Positions 35,171-43,450 of a stretch of DNA of 64,000 nucleotides are shown one piece after another. The stretch is taken from the NCBI RefSeq assembly GCF_015291645.1, contig NZ_CP030055.1, forward strand, positions 2,356,001 to 2,420,000, read 5' to 3'. Origin of the DNA: Bradyrhizobium sp. CCBAU 53340. GTDB lineage: Bacteria; Pseudomonadota; Alphaproteobacteria; Rhizobiales; Xanthobacteraceae. Made by a program: the position numbers and the translations under genes. The stretch's first letter is position 1, and each line of letters starts with the position of its first letter. The notes under the pieces were generated by a model. The model ran no database searches. It worked only from the letters and a program-made list of their open reading frames with translations, and was not told the origin of the DNA.

Positions 35171-36373
35171 ATGCATCAGGGGCGCCATTTCCTTCAGATT
35201 CCGGGCCCGAGCCCGGTCCCCGAGCGCGTCCTGCGCGCGATGGACATGCCCGTCATCGACCACCGGAGCGCCGAATTCGGCGCGCTCGGCCGCACCGTGC
35301 TGGAAGGCAGCCAGAAGATCTTCCAGACCAAGGGCCCGGTCATCATCTTCCCCTCGTCGGGGACGGGCGCCTGGGAGGCTGCGATCGTCAACACGCTGTC
35401 GCCAGGCGACAAGGTGCTGATGGTCGAGACCGGTCATTTCGCCACGCTATGGCGGCAGATGGCGGGGCGGTTCGGCATCGAGGTCGATTTCGTGCCCGGC
35501 GACTGGCGTCGCGGCGCCGACCCGGCCCTGATCGAAGCCAAGCTCGGCGAGGACAAGGCGCGCGCCATCAAGGCCGTGATGGTCGTGCACAACGAGACCT
35601 CGACCGGCGCGACCAGCCGCATCGCCGAGATCCGCGCCGCGATCGACCGCGCCTCGCATCCGGCGCTCTTGATGGTCGACACCATCTCCTCGCTCGGCTC
35701 GGTCGACTACCGCCACGACGAGTGGAAGGTCGACGTCAGCGTCAGCTGCTCGCAGAAGGGCTTCATGCTGCCGCCTGGCCTCGGCTTCAACGCGATCTCC
35801 GAGAAGGCGTTGGCCGCATCGAAGACCAACAAGATGCCGCGGTCCTATTTCGACTGGGCGGAGATGCTCAAGCCCAACGCCGTTGGCTTCTTTCCCTACA
35901 CGCCGGCGACCAACCTGCTCTACGGCCTTCGCGAGGCGATCGCGATGCTGCTCGAAGAGGGGCTCCACAACGTGTTCGCGCGGCATCAGCGGCTTGCGGC
36001 CGCAACGCGCGCCGCCGTCAATCATTGGGGTCTCGAAGTGCTCTGCAAGGAGCCGTCGGAATTCTCGCCGGTGCTGACGGCGGTGCTGATGCCGCCGGGG
36101 CATGACGCCGACCAGTTCCGGAAAGTGGTGCTCGACAATTACAACATGTCGCTCGGCTCGGGCCTGTCGAAGGTCGCCGGCAAGGTCTTCCGCATCGGCC
36201 ATCTCGGCGAATGCAATGCGTTGACGCTGCTCGGCGCACTCACCGGCGTCGAGATGGGGCTGTCGGTCGCCGGCGTGCCGCACCGCTCCGGCGGCGTCGA
36301 TGTCGCCATGAAGCTGCTGGAGCAGCGCCCGCAGGGCAATGCCTCGCCGCATCTGAAAGTGGTCGGCACTTAA
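35171..36373 (+). CDS. Class V aminotransferase, serine-glyoxylate type (copy 1)
   Basis: PLP enzyme of 400 residues in the alanine/serine-glyoxylate aminotransferase group, which moves amino groups from serine or alanine to glyoxylate. Family signatures: HFLQIPGPSPVPERVL, FPSSGTGAWEAA, VHNETSTG, LLMVDTISSLGS (Asp for the PLP nitrogen) and the Schiff-base Lys in CSQKGFMLPPGLGFNA (about residue 195); Arg-type carboxylate sites near PYTPATNLLYGLREA. GGGAGG precedes the ATG. First gene of the operon diverging from the GntR regulator. It is a clear paralogue of the gene at 37827. Confidence 0.93.
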   Translation: MHQGRHFLQIPGPSPVPERVLRAMDMPVIDHRSAEFGALGRTVLEGSQKIFQTKGPVIIFPSSGTGAWEAAIVNTLSPGDKVLMVETGHFATLWRQMAGRFGIEVDFVPGDWRRGADPALIEAKLGEDKARAIKAVMVVHNETSTGATSRIAEIRAAIDRASHPALLMVDTISSLGSVDYRHDEWKVDVSVSCSQKGFMLPPGLGFNAISEKALAASKTNKMPRSYFDWAEMLKPNAVGFFPYTPATNLLYGLREAIAMLLEEGLHNVFARHQRLAAATRAAVNHWGLEVLCKEPSEFSPVLTAVLMPPGHDADQFRKVVLDNYNMSLGSGLSKVAGKVFRIGHLGECNALTLLGALTGVEMGLSVAGVPHRSGGVDVAMKLLEQRPQGNASPHLKVVGT

Positions 36374-36427
36374 GGCTCGCGCGGGACACGCGAGCAGCAA
36401 TCATAAGAAGCGATCAGGAGGGTGGAG

Positions 36428-37711
36428 ATGGGTGTCAGGTTCAAGGCCACGCATGTCGTGCTGGCGATGCTCTGTGCGATGTATTTCATCACCTATGTCG
36501 ACCGGGTGAACATCGGCACGGCCGCGAGCGAGATCCAGAAGGAGCTCGGCCTGTCGAACACCCAGCTTGGCCTGGTGTTCTCCGCCTTCGCCTATCCCTA
36601 TCTCTTGTTCCAGGTGATTGGCGGCTGGGTCGGCGACCATTTCGGGCCGCGCAAGACGTTGTTCTGGTGCGGCATGATCTGGGCGGTCGCCACCATCTCG
36701 ACCGGCTTCGTGCATGGGCTGGTCGCACTGTTCGTCGCGCGCTTTGCGCTCGGCTTCGGCGAGGGCGCGACGTTCCCGACCGCAACGCGTGCGATGCAGT
36801 ACTGGACGCCGGCCAACCGCCGCGGCTTTGCGCAAGGCCTGACCCATTCCTTCGCCCGGCTCGGCAACGCGGTGACGCCGCCGGTGGTGGCGCTTTTGAT
36901 CCTCTGGCTGACCTGGCGCGGCGCCTTCGTCGTGCTCGGTCTCGTCAGCCTGGTCTGGGGCGTGATCTGGGTCTGGTACTTCCGTAACGAGCCGAAGGAC
37001 CATGCGTCGATCACGCAGGCCGAACTCGCTGCGCTGCCGCCGCGGCCATCAGGCGAGAGGCCGCGCGTGCCGTGGGGGCCGCTGCTCGGGCGGATGTGGC
37101 CGGTGACGCTGACCTATTTCTGCTACGGCTGGTGCCTGTGGCTGTACCTGAACTGGCTGCCGCTGTTCTTCAAGAACAACTACAATCTCGACATCAAGAA
37201 CTCGGCGCTGTTCGCCTCCGGCGTGTTCTTCGCCGGCGTGATCGGTGACAGCGTCGGCGGCGTGATCTCGGACAAGATCCTCGACCGCACCGGCAATGTC
37301 CGCCTGGCGCGGCTCAGCGTCACCGTAACAGGGTTTGCGGGTGCGCTGCTCTCGCTGCTGCCGATCCTGTTCGTCCACGACATCACCGTGGTGGCGCTGT
37401 GCCTGTCGGCCGGCTTCCTCTGTGCCGAGCTCGTGATCGGCCCGATGTGGTCGATCCCGATGGACATCGCGCCGAAATACTCCGGGACCGCGTCCGGGCT
37501 CATGAACACGGGATCTGCCTTTGCCGCGATCGTCTCCCCGCTGGTCGCGGGCTTCGTGATCGACGCGACCGGCAATTGGTACCTGCCGTTCCTGATGTCG
37601 ATGGGGCTGCTGCTGCTCGGCGGCGTCTCGGCCTTCATGATGCACCCGGAACGCCCATTTACGGACGCGGAAGGGCGGCTGCCCACGGGCAAGGTGGTGG
37701 CTGCGGAATAG
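36428..37711 (+). CDS. MFS transporter, anion:cation symporter type
   Basis: Major facilitator protein of 427 residues with 12 hydrophobic segments. YFITYVDRVNIGTAASEIQKELGLSNTQLGLVFSAFAYPY is the opening of ACS-family transporters for organic acids such as tartrate, glucarate or hexuronates, and GGWVGDHFGPRKTL gives the loop 2-3 motif. ATG at 36428 follows AGGAGGGTGGAG. Placed between two aminotransferase paralogues in one operon, it probably imports an acid substrate of the pathway. Confidence 0.9.
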   Translation: MGVRFKATHVVLAMLCAMYFITYVDRVNIGTAASEIQKELGLSNTQLGLVFSAFAYPYLLFQVIGGWVGDHFGPRKTLFWCGMIWAVATISTGFVHGLVALFVARFALGFGEGATFPTATRAMQYWTPANRRGFAQGLTHSFARLGNAVTPPVVALLILWLTWRGAFVVLGLVSLVWGVIWVWYFRNEPKDHASITQAELAALPPRPSGERPRVPWGPLLGRMWPVTLTYFCYGWCLWLYLNWLPLFFKNNYNLDIKNSALFASGVFFAGVIGDSVGGVISDKILDRTGNVRLARLSVTVTGFAGALLSLLPILFVHDITVVALCLSAGFLCAELVIGPMWSIPMDIAPKYSGTASGLMNTGSAFAAIVSPLVAGFVIDATGNWYLPFLMSMGLLLLGGVSAFMMHPERPFTDAEGRLPTGKVVAAE

Positions 37712-37826
37712 GAGCCGGCGAGGTCCACCCCTTATGCATGGGAGTCGCCCTTTGGAGAGGGGACAAGCCGGTCAAATGGTGCTATTCGGCGGCCTCCAAA
37801 ACAAGGCTAGACCGGGAAGGACGCCT

Positions 37827-39020
37827 ATGACCGTGCATACTGGAAGGCATTTCTTACAGATTCCAGGACCGACCAACGTGCCCGACCGCGTGCTGCGGGC
37901 GATGGACATGCCGACGCTGGACCATCGCGGTCCGGAGTTCGCCGAGCTCGGTTTCGCGGTCCTCGCCTCGATGCAGCGGGTGTTCCGCACCAAGCAGCCC
38001 GTGATCATCTTCCCCTCGTCCGGCACCGGCGCCTGGGAAGCGGCGATGGTCAATGTGTTCGCCCCCGGCGACAAGGTGCTGATGTGCGAGACCGGCCAGT
38101 TCGCCGTGCTGTGGCGCGGCATCGCCGACAAGTTCAAGCTCGACGTCGATTTCATCCCGAGCGACTGGCGCCATGGCGCCGACCTCGCCGAGATCGAGAA
38201 GCGTCTTGCCGCCGACAAGCAGCACACGATCAAGGCCGTCTGCGTCGTCCACAACGAGACCTCGACCGGCTGCGTCACGCCGCCTTTGGAGGTGCGCAAG
38301 CTGCTCGATCGCGTCAAGCATCCGGCGTTGTTGATGGTCGACACCATCTCCGGCCTCGGCTCGATGGAATACGAGCACGACGCCTGGGGCATCGACGTCT
38401 CGGTCGCCGGCTCGCAGAAGGGACTGATGCTGCCGCCCGGCCTCGGCTTCAACGCCGTCTCGGAGAAGGCGCTCAACGCCGCCAAGGCCAATCCCGGCAT
38501 GCGCTCCTACTGGGACTGGCAGGAAGTGATCAGCTTCAACAAGCTCGGCACCTTCCCGTATACGCCGGCGACCAATCTGCTTTACGGCCTGCGCGAAGCG
38601 GTCAAGATGCTCGAGGAAGAAGGCCTCGAAAACGTCTGGTCGCGCCACAAGCGCCACAGCGCGGCGACGCGTGCGGCGGCGAAGGTCTGGGGCCTGGAGA
38701 CGCAGTGCGTCGATCCCGCCGCGCATTCGCCGGCGCTGACCGGTGTGCGCGTGCCAGACGGCTTTGATGCCGACGCCTTCCGCAAGGTGGTTCTGGAGAA
38801 CTTCGACATGTCGCTCGGCACCGGCCTGAACAAGGTCAAGGGCAAGGTGTTCCGCATCGGCCATATCGGTCATTTCAACGATCTGATGCTGATGGGCACA
38901 CTCGCCGGCGTCGAGATGGGCCTGGATCTTGCAAAGATTCCGCACCGGAGCGGCGGCGTGCTGGCAGCCATGGACGTCCTGAAGGGACGCGACACGGTGC
39001 CGATGACGCAGGTGGCCTGA
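37827..39020 (+). CDS. Class V aminotransferase, serine-glyoxylate type (copy 2)
   Basis: Paralogue of the gene at 35171, 397 residues, with the same signatures: HFLQIPGPTNVPDRVL, FPSSGTGAWEAA, HNETSTG, LLMVDTISGLGSMEY and the PLP Lys in SQKGLMLPPGLGFNA. GGGAAGG lies before the ATG at 37827. The two differ most in the C-terminal half, so substrate preferences may differ. Keeping two copies in one operon with a transporter between them suggests successive steps or the two amino donors of one route. Confidence 0.93.
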   Translation: MTVHTGRHFLQIPGPTNVPDRVLRAMDMPTLDHRGPEFAELGFAVLASMQRVFRTKQPVIIFPSSGTGAWEAAMVNVFAPGDKVLMCETGQFAVLWRGIADKFKLDVDFIPSDWRHGADLAEIEKRLAADKQHTIKAVCVVHNETSTGCVTPPLEVRKLLDRVKHPALLMVDTISGLGSMEYEHDAWGIDVSVAGSQKGLMLPPGLGFNAVSEKALNAAKANPGMRSYWDWQEVISFNKLGTFPYTPATNLLYGLREAVKMLEEEGLENVWSRHKRHSAATRAAAKVWGLETQCVDPAAHSPALTGVRVPDGFDADAFRKVVLENFDMSLGTGLNKVKGKVFRIGHIGHFNDLMLMGTLAGVEMGLDLAKIPHRSGGVLAAMDVLKGRDTVPMTQVA

Positions 39021-39052
39021 ACGATCCAACTGGAAGAAGAAGTGAGCGCGCG

Positions 39053-39850
39053 ATGAACCTACCTGCGTCGACCAACGAAGACCTGCTCTACTCCGTCACT
39101 GACGGCATCGCGCGGATCACTTTCAACCGCCCGCAGGCGCGCAACGCCATGACCTTCGCCATGTATGACCGCATGGCGGAGATCTGCCAGGAGATCAATG
39201 CCGATCGCTCGATCAAGGCGCTGATCCTCACCGGTGCGGGCGACAAGGCATTTGCCTCCGGCACCGACATTTCCCAATTCCGTGCGTTCAAGACGGCGCA
39301 GGATGCGCTCGACTACGAGGCGCGCATCGACCGCGTGCTCGGCACGCTGGAACAGTGCCGCGTGCCTGTGATCGCGGCCATCGCCGGCGCCTGCACCGGC
39401 GGCGGCGCCGGTATTGCTGCCTGCTGCGACTTGCGCATCGGCACCGAAACCACGCGCATGGGTTTCCCGATCGCGCGCACGCTCGGCAACTGCCTGTCGA
39501 TGTCGAACATCAGCCGCGTCGTCTCGCTGGTCGGTCCCGCCCGCACCAAGGACCTGATCTTTAGGGCACGCCTGGTCGAAGCGCAGGAGGCGCTGTCGCT
39601 CGGCCTGCTCACCGAGATCGTGCCTGATGTCGAGACACTGCAGCGCCGCGCCGACGAGACTGCAAAGCTCGTCGCCAGCCACGCGCCGCTCACGCTCGAA
39701 GCCACCAAAGAAGCGGTGCGCCGCATTCGCCGCACGCTGTCGCGCGAAGAAGGCGAGGATCTGATCCTCAAGGCCTATATGAGCGAAGATTTTCGCGAAG
39801 GCATGGACGCCTTCCTCAACAAGCGCGCGCCGGTCTGGAAAGGCAAATAG
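39053..39850 (+). CDS. Enoyl-CoA hydratase/isomerase-family protein, catalytic Glu lost
   Basis: Crotonase-fold protein of 265 residues. ITFNRPQARNAM and FASGTDISQFRAF form the CoA site, and AACTGGGAGIAACCDLRIG the oxyanion-hole loop. The second active-site segment reads MGFPIARTLGNCLSMSNISRVV rather than the usual GLPE.GLG..PG.GG, so the two glutamates of hydratases are not at their places; it may be an isomerase, hydrolase or decarboxylase-like member. It follows the second aminotransferase by 32 bases in the same operon. Confidence 0.87.
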   Translation: MNLPASTNEDLLYSVTDGIARITFNRPQARNAMTFAMYDRMAEICQEINADRSIKALILTGAGDKAFASGTDISQFRAFKTAQDALDYEARIDRVLGTLEQCRVPVIAAIAGACTGGGAGIAACCDLRIGTETTRMGFPIARTLGNCLSMSNISRVVSLVGPARTKDLIFRARLVEAQEALSLGLLTEIVPDVETLQRRADETAKLVASHAPLTLEATKEAVRRIRRTLSREEGEDLILKAYMSEDFREGMDAFLNKRAPVWKGK

Positions 39851-39978
39851 CGCTTCGTCAGTCGAAAGTCATGGGCGGCGGGGTGTCCGCCAGCTTGAAC
39901 TCGCGATCTTTAGTCCGCACTATGCGTCGATAGATTTCCCGGCGTCACAAAGCCAATAAGAACCAGGGGACGAAACTC

Positions 39979-40965
39979 GTGCGAATTCCAGTGAAAGCCG
40001 TCGGAGCTGCGACGGCCTTGTTGTTGAGCGCGCCGGCCGTCGCCGGCTGGGAACCGACAAAACCCGTCGAGATCGTGGTGGCGGCAGGCGCGGGCGGCGC
40101 CTCCGACCAGATGGCGCGGATGATGCAGGCCGCGATTCAGAAGAACAATCTGATGAAGCAGCCGATGGTGGTCTCGCTCAAGGGCGGTGCATCGGGTGCG
40201 GAAGCGCTGATGTACATGAAGTCCAGCGAGGGCGATCCAAACAAGGTGTTGATCGCCTATTCGCTGATCTACATGCTGCCGCTGTCGGCCAAGATTCCGT
40301 TCAACTGGCGCGAGCTGACCCCGGTCTCGGTGATCGCGCTCGACCAGTTCGTGCTGTGGGACAACATCGCCGGCCCTAAATCGGTGAAGGAATTCGTCGC
40401 GGCCGCGAAGGCCGCGAGTTCGCCGTTCAAGATGGGGGGCACCGGCTCCAAGCGTGAGGATCACGTGCTCACCGTCTTCCTCGAGCAGAAGACCGGCGCG
40501 AAATTCTCCTATCTGCCCTACAAGTCGGGCGGCGAGGCCGCGACCCAGCTCGTCGGCAACCACACCGAATCCAACGTCAACAACCCATCCGAAAATCTCG
40601 AAGTCTGGCGCGCCGGCCAGGTACGGCCGCTCTGCGTGTTCGACAAGGAGCGCATCTCCTACACAGCCAAGGTGACGGACACGCAGTCCTGGGCCGACAT
40701 CCCGACCTGCAAGGAGGAAGGCGTCAACGTCCAGTATCTGATGCTGCGTGCGATGTTCCTGCCCGGCAAGGTGACGCCGGAGCAGCAGGCGTTCTATGTC
40801 GAGCTGTTCCAGAAGGTGACGCAGACCACCGAATACAAGGACTATATGGAAAAGCAGGCATTGAAGCCGATCTTCCTCACCGGCAAGGACATGGTGCAAT
40901 TCCTCGAGGAGGACGATGCGCTCAACAAGTCACTGATGACGGAAGCCGGCTTCGTCGCGAAGTAG
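39979..40965 (+). CDS. tctC: TctC-family periplasmic substrate-binding protein
   Basis: Extracytoplasmic binding protein (328 residues) of a tripartite tricarboxylate transporter. Signal peptide 1-22 (KAVGAATALLLSAPAVAG). The mature domain is typical of TctC/Bug: WEPTKPVEIVVAAGAGGASDQMAR and FKMGGTGSKREDHVL. Start is GTG at 39979 (GGGGA upstream). It binds a small organic acid. Its partner membrane genes follow, separated by a palindromic repeat element of 130 bases. Confidence 0.9.
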   Translation: MRIPVKAVGAATALLLSAPAVAGWEPTKPVEIVVAAGAGGASDQMARMMQAAIQKNNLMKQPMVVSLKGGASGAEALMYMKSSEGDPNKVLIAYSLIYMLPLSAKIPFNWRELTPVSVIALDQFVLWDNIAGPKSVKEFVAAAKAASSPFKMGGTGSKREDHVLTVFLEQKTGAKFSYLPYKSGGEAATQLVGNHTESNVNNPSENLEVWRAGQVRPLCVFDKERISYTAKVTDTQSWADIPTCKEEGVNVQYLMLRAMFLPGKVTPEQQAFYVELFQKVTQTTEYKDYMEKQALKPIFLTGKDMVQFLEEDDALNKSLMTEAGFVAK

Positions 40966-40970
40966 CTGTC

Positions 40971-41103
40971 TCTTCTCCCTCTCCCCGTCCTTACGGTGAG
41001 AGGGTTGGGGTGAGGGGCTCTCTCCGCGAGTCCAACTTTCACCGTCCCTGCAGAGACTCCCCCTCACCCAACCCTCTCCCCGCAGGCGGGGAGAGGGAGA
41101 AGC
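40971..41103. repeat. Palindromic intergenic repeat element (RPE/BIME-like)
   Basis: A 133-base element between tctC and tctB. CTTCTCCCTCTCCCCG (40972-40987) pairs perfectly with CGGGGAGAGGGAGAAG (41088-41103); an inner arm GAGAGGGTTGGGGTGAGGGG (40998-41017) pairs with CCCCTCACCCAACCCTCTC (41060-41078). Such elements are dispersed in rhizobial genomes. In a transcript it would form a long hairpin, possibly shaping the ratio of binding protein to membrane proteins. Confidence 0.85.
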
Positions 41104-41128
41104 GAAGCCACTCCGTCCCCATCAGAGC

Positions 41129-41671
41129 ATGTCCCAAACCGAGCTTGAAATCGTCGTCGACGATCCGACTGCGCCCGAAGACGACTCTCCCTCCGTCGCG
41201 AGCACCAGCACGGTCGAAATCATCGCCTGCGTGCTGTTGATCGCGCTGGCCGCAATCCTCGGCTACGACAATTGGCGCACCGGCGCGTCCTGGGATTCGA
41301 CCGGGCCCGAGCCCGGCTATTTCCCGTTTTATATTTCCATCGTCCTCGGCGGCAGCAGCCTCTATGGTCTGGTTTCAGCGTTACGCGCACGCCGTGCTGC
41401 GTCCGAGACATTCGTCACGCGGGCGCAGGCGCGCCGCGTGCTGGCGGTGTTCGTGCCGACGCTGCTGTTCTGCCTGGTGACGCAATTCCTCGGCCTCTAT
41501 GTCGCGAGCTTCCTGCTGATCGCGGGCTTCATGCGGGCGATCGGCAAGATCGCGCTGTGGAAATCGCTGCTCACCGCTCTCGTGTTCACGGCGATCATGT
41601 TCGTCACTTTCGACATCGCTTTCGACGTTATCATGCCGAAGGGGCCGCTCGAAGCGGCCCTCGGCTACTAG
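41129..41671 (+). CDS. tctB: TctB-family small membrane subunit
   Basis: Small permease subunit of the tripartite tricarboxylate transporter, 180 residues with four hydrophobic segments (IACVLLIALAAILGY; YFPFYISIVLGGSSLYG; VLAVFVPTLLFCLVT; ALVFTAIMFVTFDIAFDVI) after an acidic cytosolic N-terminus. The stop is 12 bases before tctA. No distinct ribosome site is seen; expressed with tctC and tctA. Confidence 0.88.
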   Translation: MSQTELEIVVDDPTAPEDDSPSVASTSTVEIIACVLLIALAAILGYDNWRTGASWDSTGPEPGYFPFYISIVLGGSSLYGLVSALRARRAASETFVTRAQARRVLAVFVPTLLFCLVTQFLGLYVASFLLIAGFMRAIGKIALWKSLLTALVFTAIMFVTFDIAFDVIMPKGPLEAALGY

Positions 41672-41682
41672 GCGGACCCGCG

Positions 41683-43194
41683 ATGGAAGCTTTTGGTCTC
41701 CTGCTTCACGGCTTCGCCGTCCTGCTGACGTGGAAGACGCTCGTGCTGATGATGGTCGGGCTGGTGCTCGGCATCTTCGTCGGCGTGCTGCCCGGGCTTG
41801 GCGGTCCCAACGGCGTTGCCATCCTGCTGCCGCTCACCTTCACGATGGATCCGACCTCGGCGATCGTGATGCTGTCCTGCATCTATTGGGGCGCGCTGTT
41901 CGGCGGCGCGATCACCTCGATCCTGTTCAACATTCCGGGAGAGGCGTGGTCGGTCGCCACCACCTTCGACGGCTATCCGATGGCGCAGCAGGGCAGGGCG
42001 GCCGAGGCGCTGACAGCCGCCTTCACATCCTCCTTCATCGGCTCGCTGGTTGCGGTGCTGCTCATCACCTTCCTCGCGCCGATGATCTCGTCCTTTGCAT
42101 TGCAGTTCGGACCACCCGAGTTCTTCGCGGTGTATCTGCTCACCTTCTGCTCCTTCGTCGGTCTCGGGCGCGAGGCCAAGCACAAGACGGTCATCTCCAT
42201 GTCGCTCGGGCTTCTGCTCGCCGGCATCGGCATGGATACGGTGTCGGGCAATCTCCGCATGACCTTCGGCTCGGCGGAGCTGCTCCGCGGCATCAATTTC
42301 CTCGTCGCCGTCATCGGCCTGTTCGGCATCAGCGAAATCCTGCTGACGATGGAGGAGCGGCTCGCGTTGCGCGGACACGCAGCAAGCATCTCGCTGCGCG
42401 TCGTGCTCGGCGTCTGGAAGGACCTGCCGAAATACTGGATGACGCTGCTGCGCTCCTCCTTCATCGGTTGCTGGCTCGGCATCACCCCGGGTGGCGCGAT
42501 CGCGGCATCCTTCATGGGCTACAATCTGGCCAAGCGCTTCGCCAAGGATCCCGAGAGCTTCGGCAGGGGCCGCATCGAGGGTGTGTTCGCGCCTGAGACG
42601 GCGGCGCACGCTTCCGGTACCTCGGCGCTGCTGCCGATGCTGGCGCTCGGCATTCCCGGCTCCGGCACAGCTGCGATCCTGCTGGGCGGCCTGATGGTGT
42701 GGGGGCTCAATCCGGGCCCGCTGCTGTTCGTCGAGCACAAGGACTTCGTCTGGGGCCTGATCGCCTCGATGTATCTCGGCAACGTCGTTGGTCTTGTGCT
42801 GGTGCTGACGACGGTGCCGGTCTTCGCCTCGATCCTGCGCGTGCCGTTTGCGGCGGTGGCACCGATGATCGTCGTATCCTGCGCCATTGGCGCCTACGCG
42901 ATTCAGAACGCGATGTTCGACATCTGGCTGATGCTCGGCTTCGGCGTCGTCGGCTATGTCTTCAAGAAGATCGGCATTCCCCTGGCGCCGTTCACCCTGG
43001 CGCTCGTGCTCGGCAACCGCGCCGAAGACGCCTTCCGCCTGTCGATGATCGGCTCCGGCGGCGATCTCAAGGTGTTCTGGTCGAACGGGCTGGTCGGCTC
43101 GATCTCGACGCTGGCGATCGTGCTGCTGTTCTGGCCGGTGATCGACCGGGTGGCAGGGCGCATTCGCACGACGAGGGCCGGGCACGAGGCCTGA
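41683..43194 (+). CDS. tctA: TctA-family large membrane subunit
   Basis: Large permease subunit, 503 residues with about twelve hydrophobic segments. Family motifs: GVLPGLGGPNGVAILLPLTF, and GFGP-like ...FVGLGREAKHK; PGGAIAASFMGYNLAKRFAKDPESFGRGRIEGVFAPETA, and ALGIPGSGTAAILLGGLMVWG. All are conserved. Start ATG 41683, soon after tctB. End of the plus-strand operon that begins at the aminotransferase at 35171. A short fragment of a second tctA-like gene lies at 46346-46440. Confidence 0.93.
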   Translation: MEAFGLLLHGFAVLLTWKTLVLMMVGLVLGIFVGVLPGLGGPNGVAILLPLTFTMDPTSAIVMLSCIYWGALFGGAITSILFNIPGEAWSVATTFDGYPMAQQGRAAEALTAAFTSSFIGSLVAVLLITFLAPMISSFALQFGPPEFFAVYLLTFCSFVGLGREAKHKTVISMSLGLLLAGIGMDTVSGNLRMTFGSAELLRGINFLVAVIGLFGISEILLTMEERLALRGHAASISLRVVLGVWKDLPKYWMTLLRSSFIGCWLGITPGGAIAASFMGYNLAKRFAKDPESFGRGRIEGVFAPETAAHASGTSALLPMLALGIPGSGTAAILLGGLMVWGLNPGPLLFVEHKDFVWGLIASMYLGNVVGLVLVLTTVPVFASILRVPFAAVAPMIVVSCAIGAYAIQNAMFDIWLMLGFGVVGYVFKKIGIPLAPFTLALVLGNRAEDAFRLSMIGSGGDLKVFWSNGLVGSISTLAIVLLFWPVIDRVAGRIRTTRAGHEA

Positions 43195-43326
43195 ACCATC
43201 CTGCGCTCGACGGGATCGACGAACGACGTTGTCTCGGCAAATGATACCATTTGCGGTGTCAGACAACCGCTTGGCCAGCATTGGCCGCTGGGCGGTTGTA
43301 CGTTTTGCAACTCACAGAAACCACCG

Positions 43327-43361
43327 GTTAACGGCAGCTCCAGCATCGCGCGGCCGTTAAC
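43327..43361. repeat. Inverted repeat upstream of the RTX protease
   Basis: GTTAACGGC (43327-43335) and GCCGTTAAC (43353-43361) are perfect 9-bp arms, 17 bases apart, in the spacer between tctA and the RTX protease about 90 bases before its start. It could be an operator or the terminator of the tct operon; no T-run follows. Confidence 0.35.
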
Positions 43362-43450
43362 GTTTCCTAAGCTCGGGATTTCCGAACGTTGCTGGTCAGA
43401 GAGCGTGCGGCAGCAGCTCATCCTTGTCCATCCGGAGACACGAGGCGGCA

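Noticed and set aside
41668..43281. Open minus-strand frame of 537 codons
   Set aside because: Antisense to tctA; low-complexity charged composition and no ribosome site.
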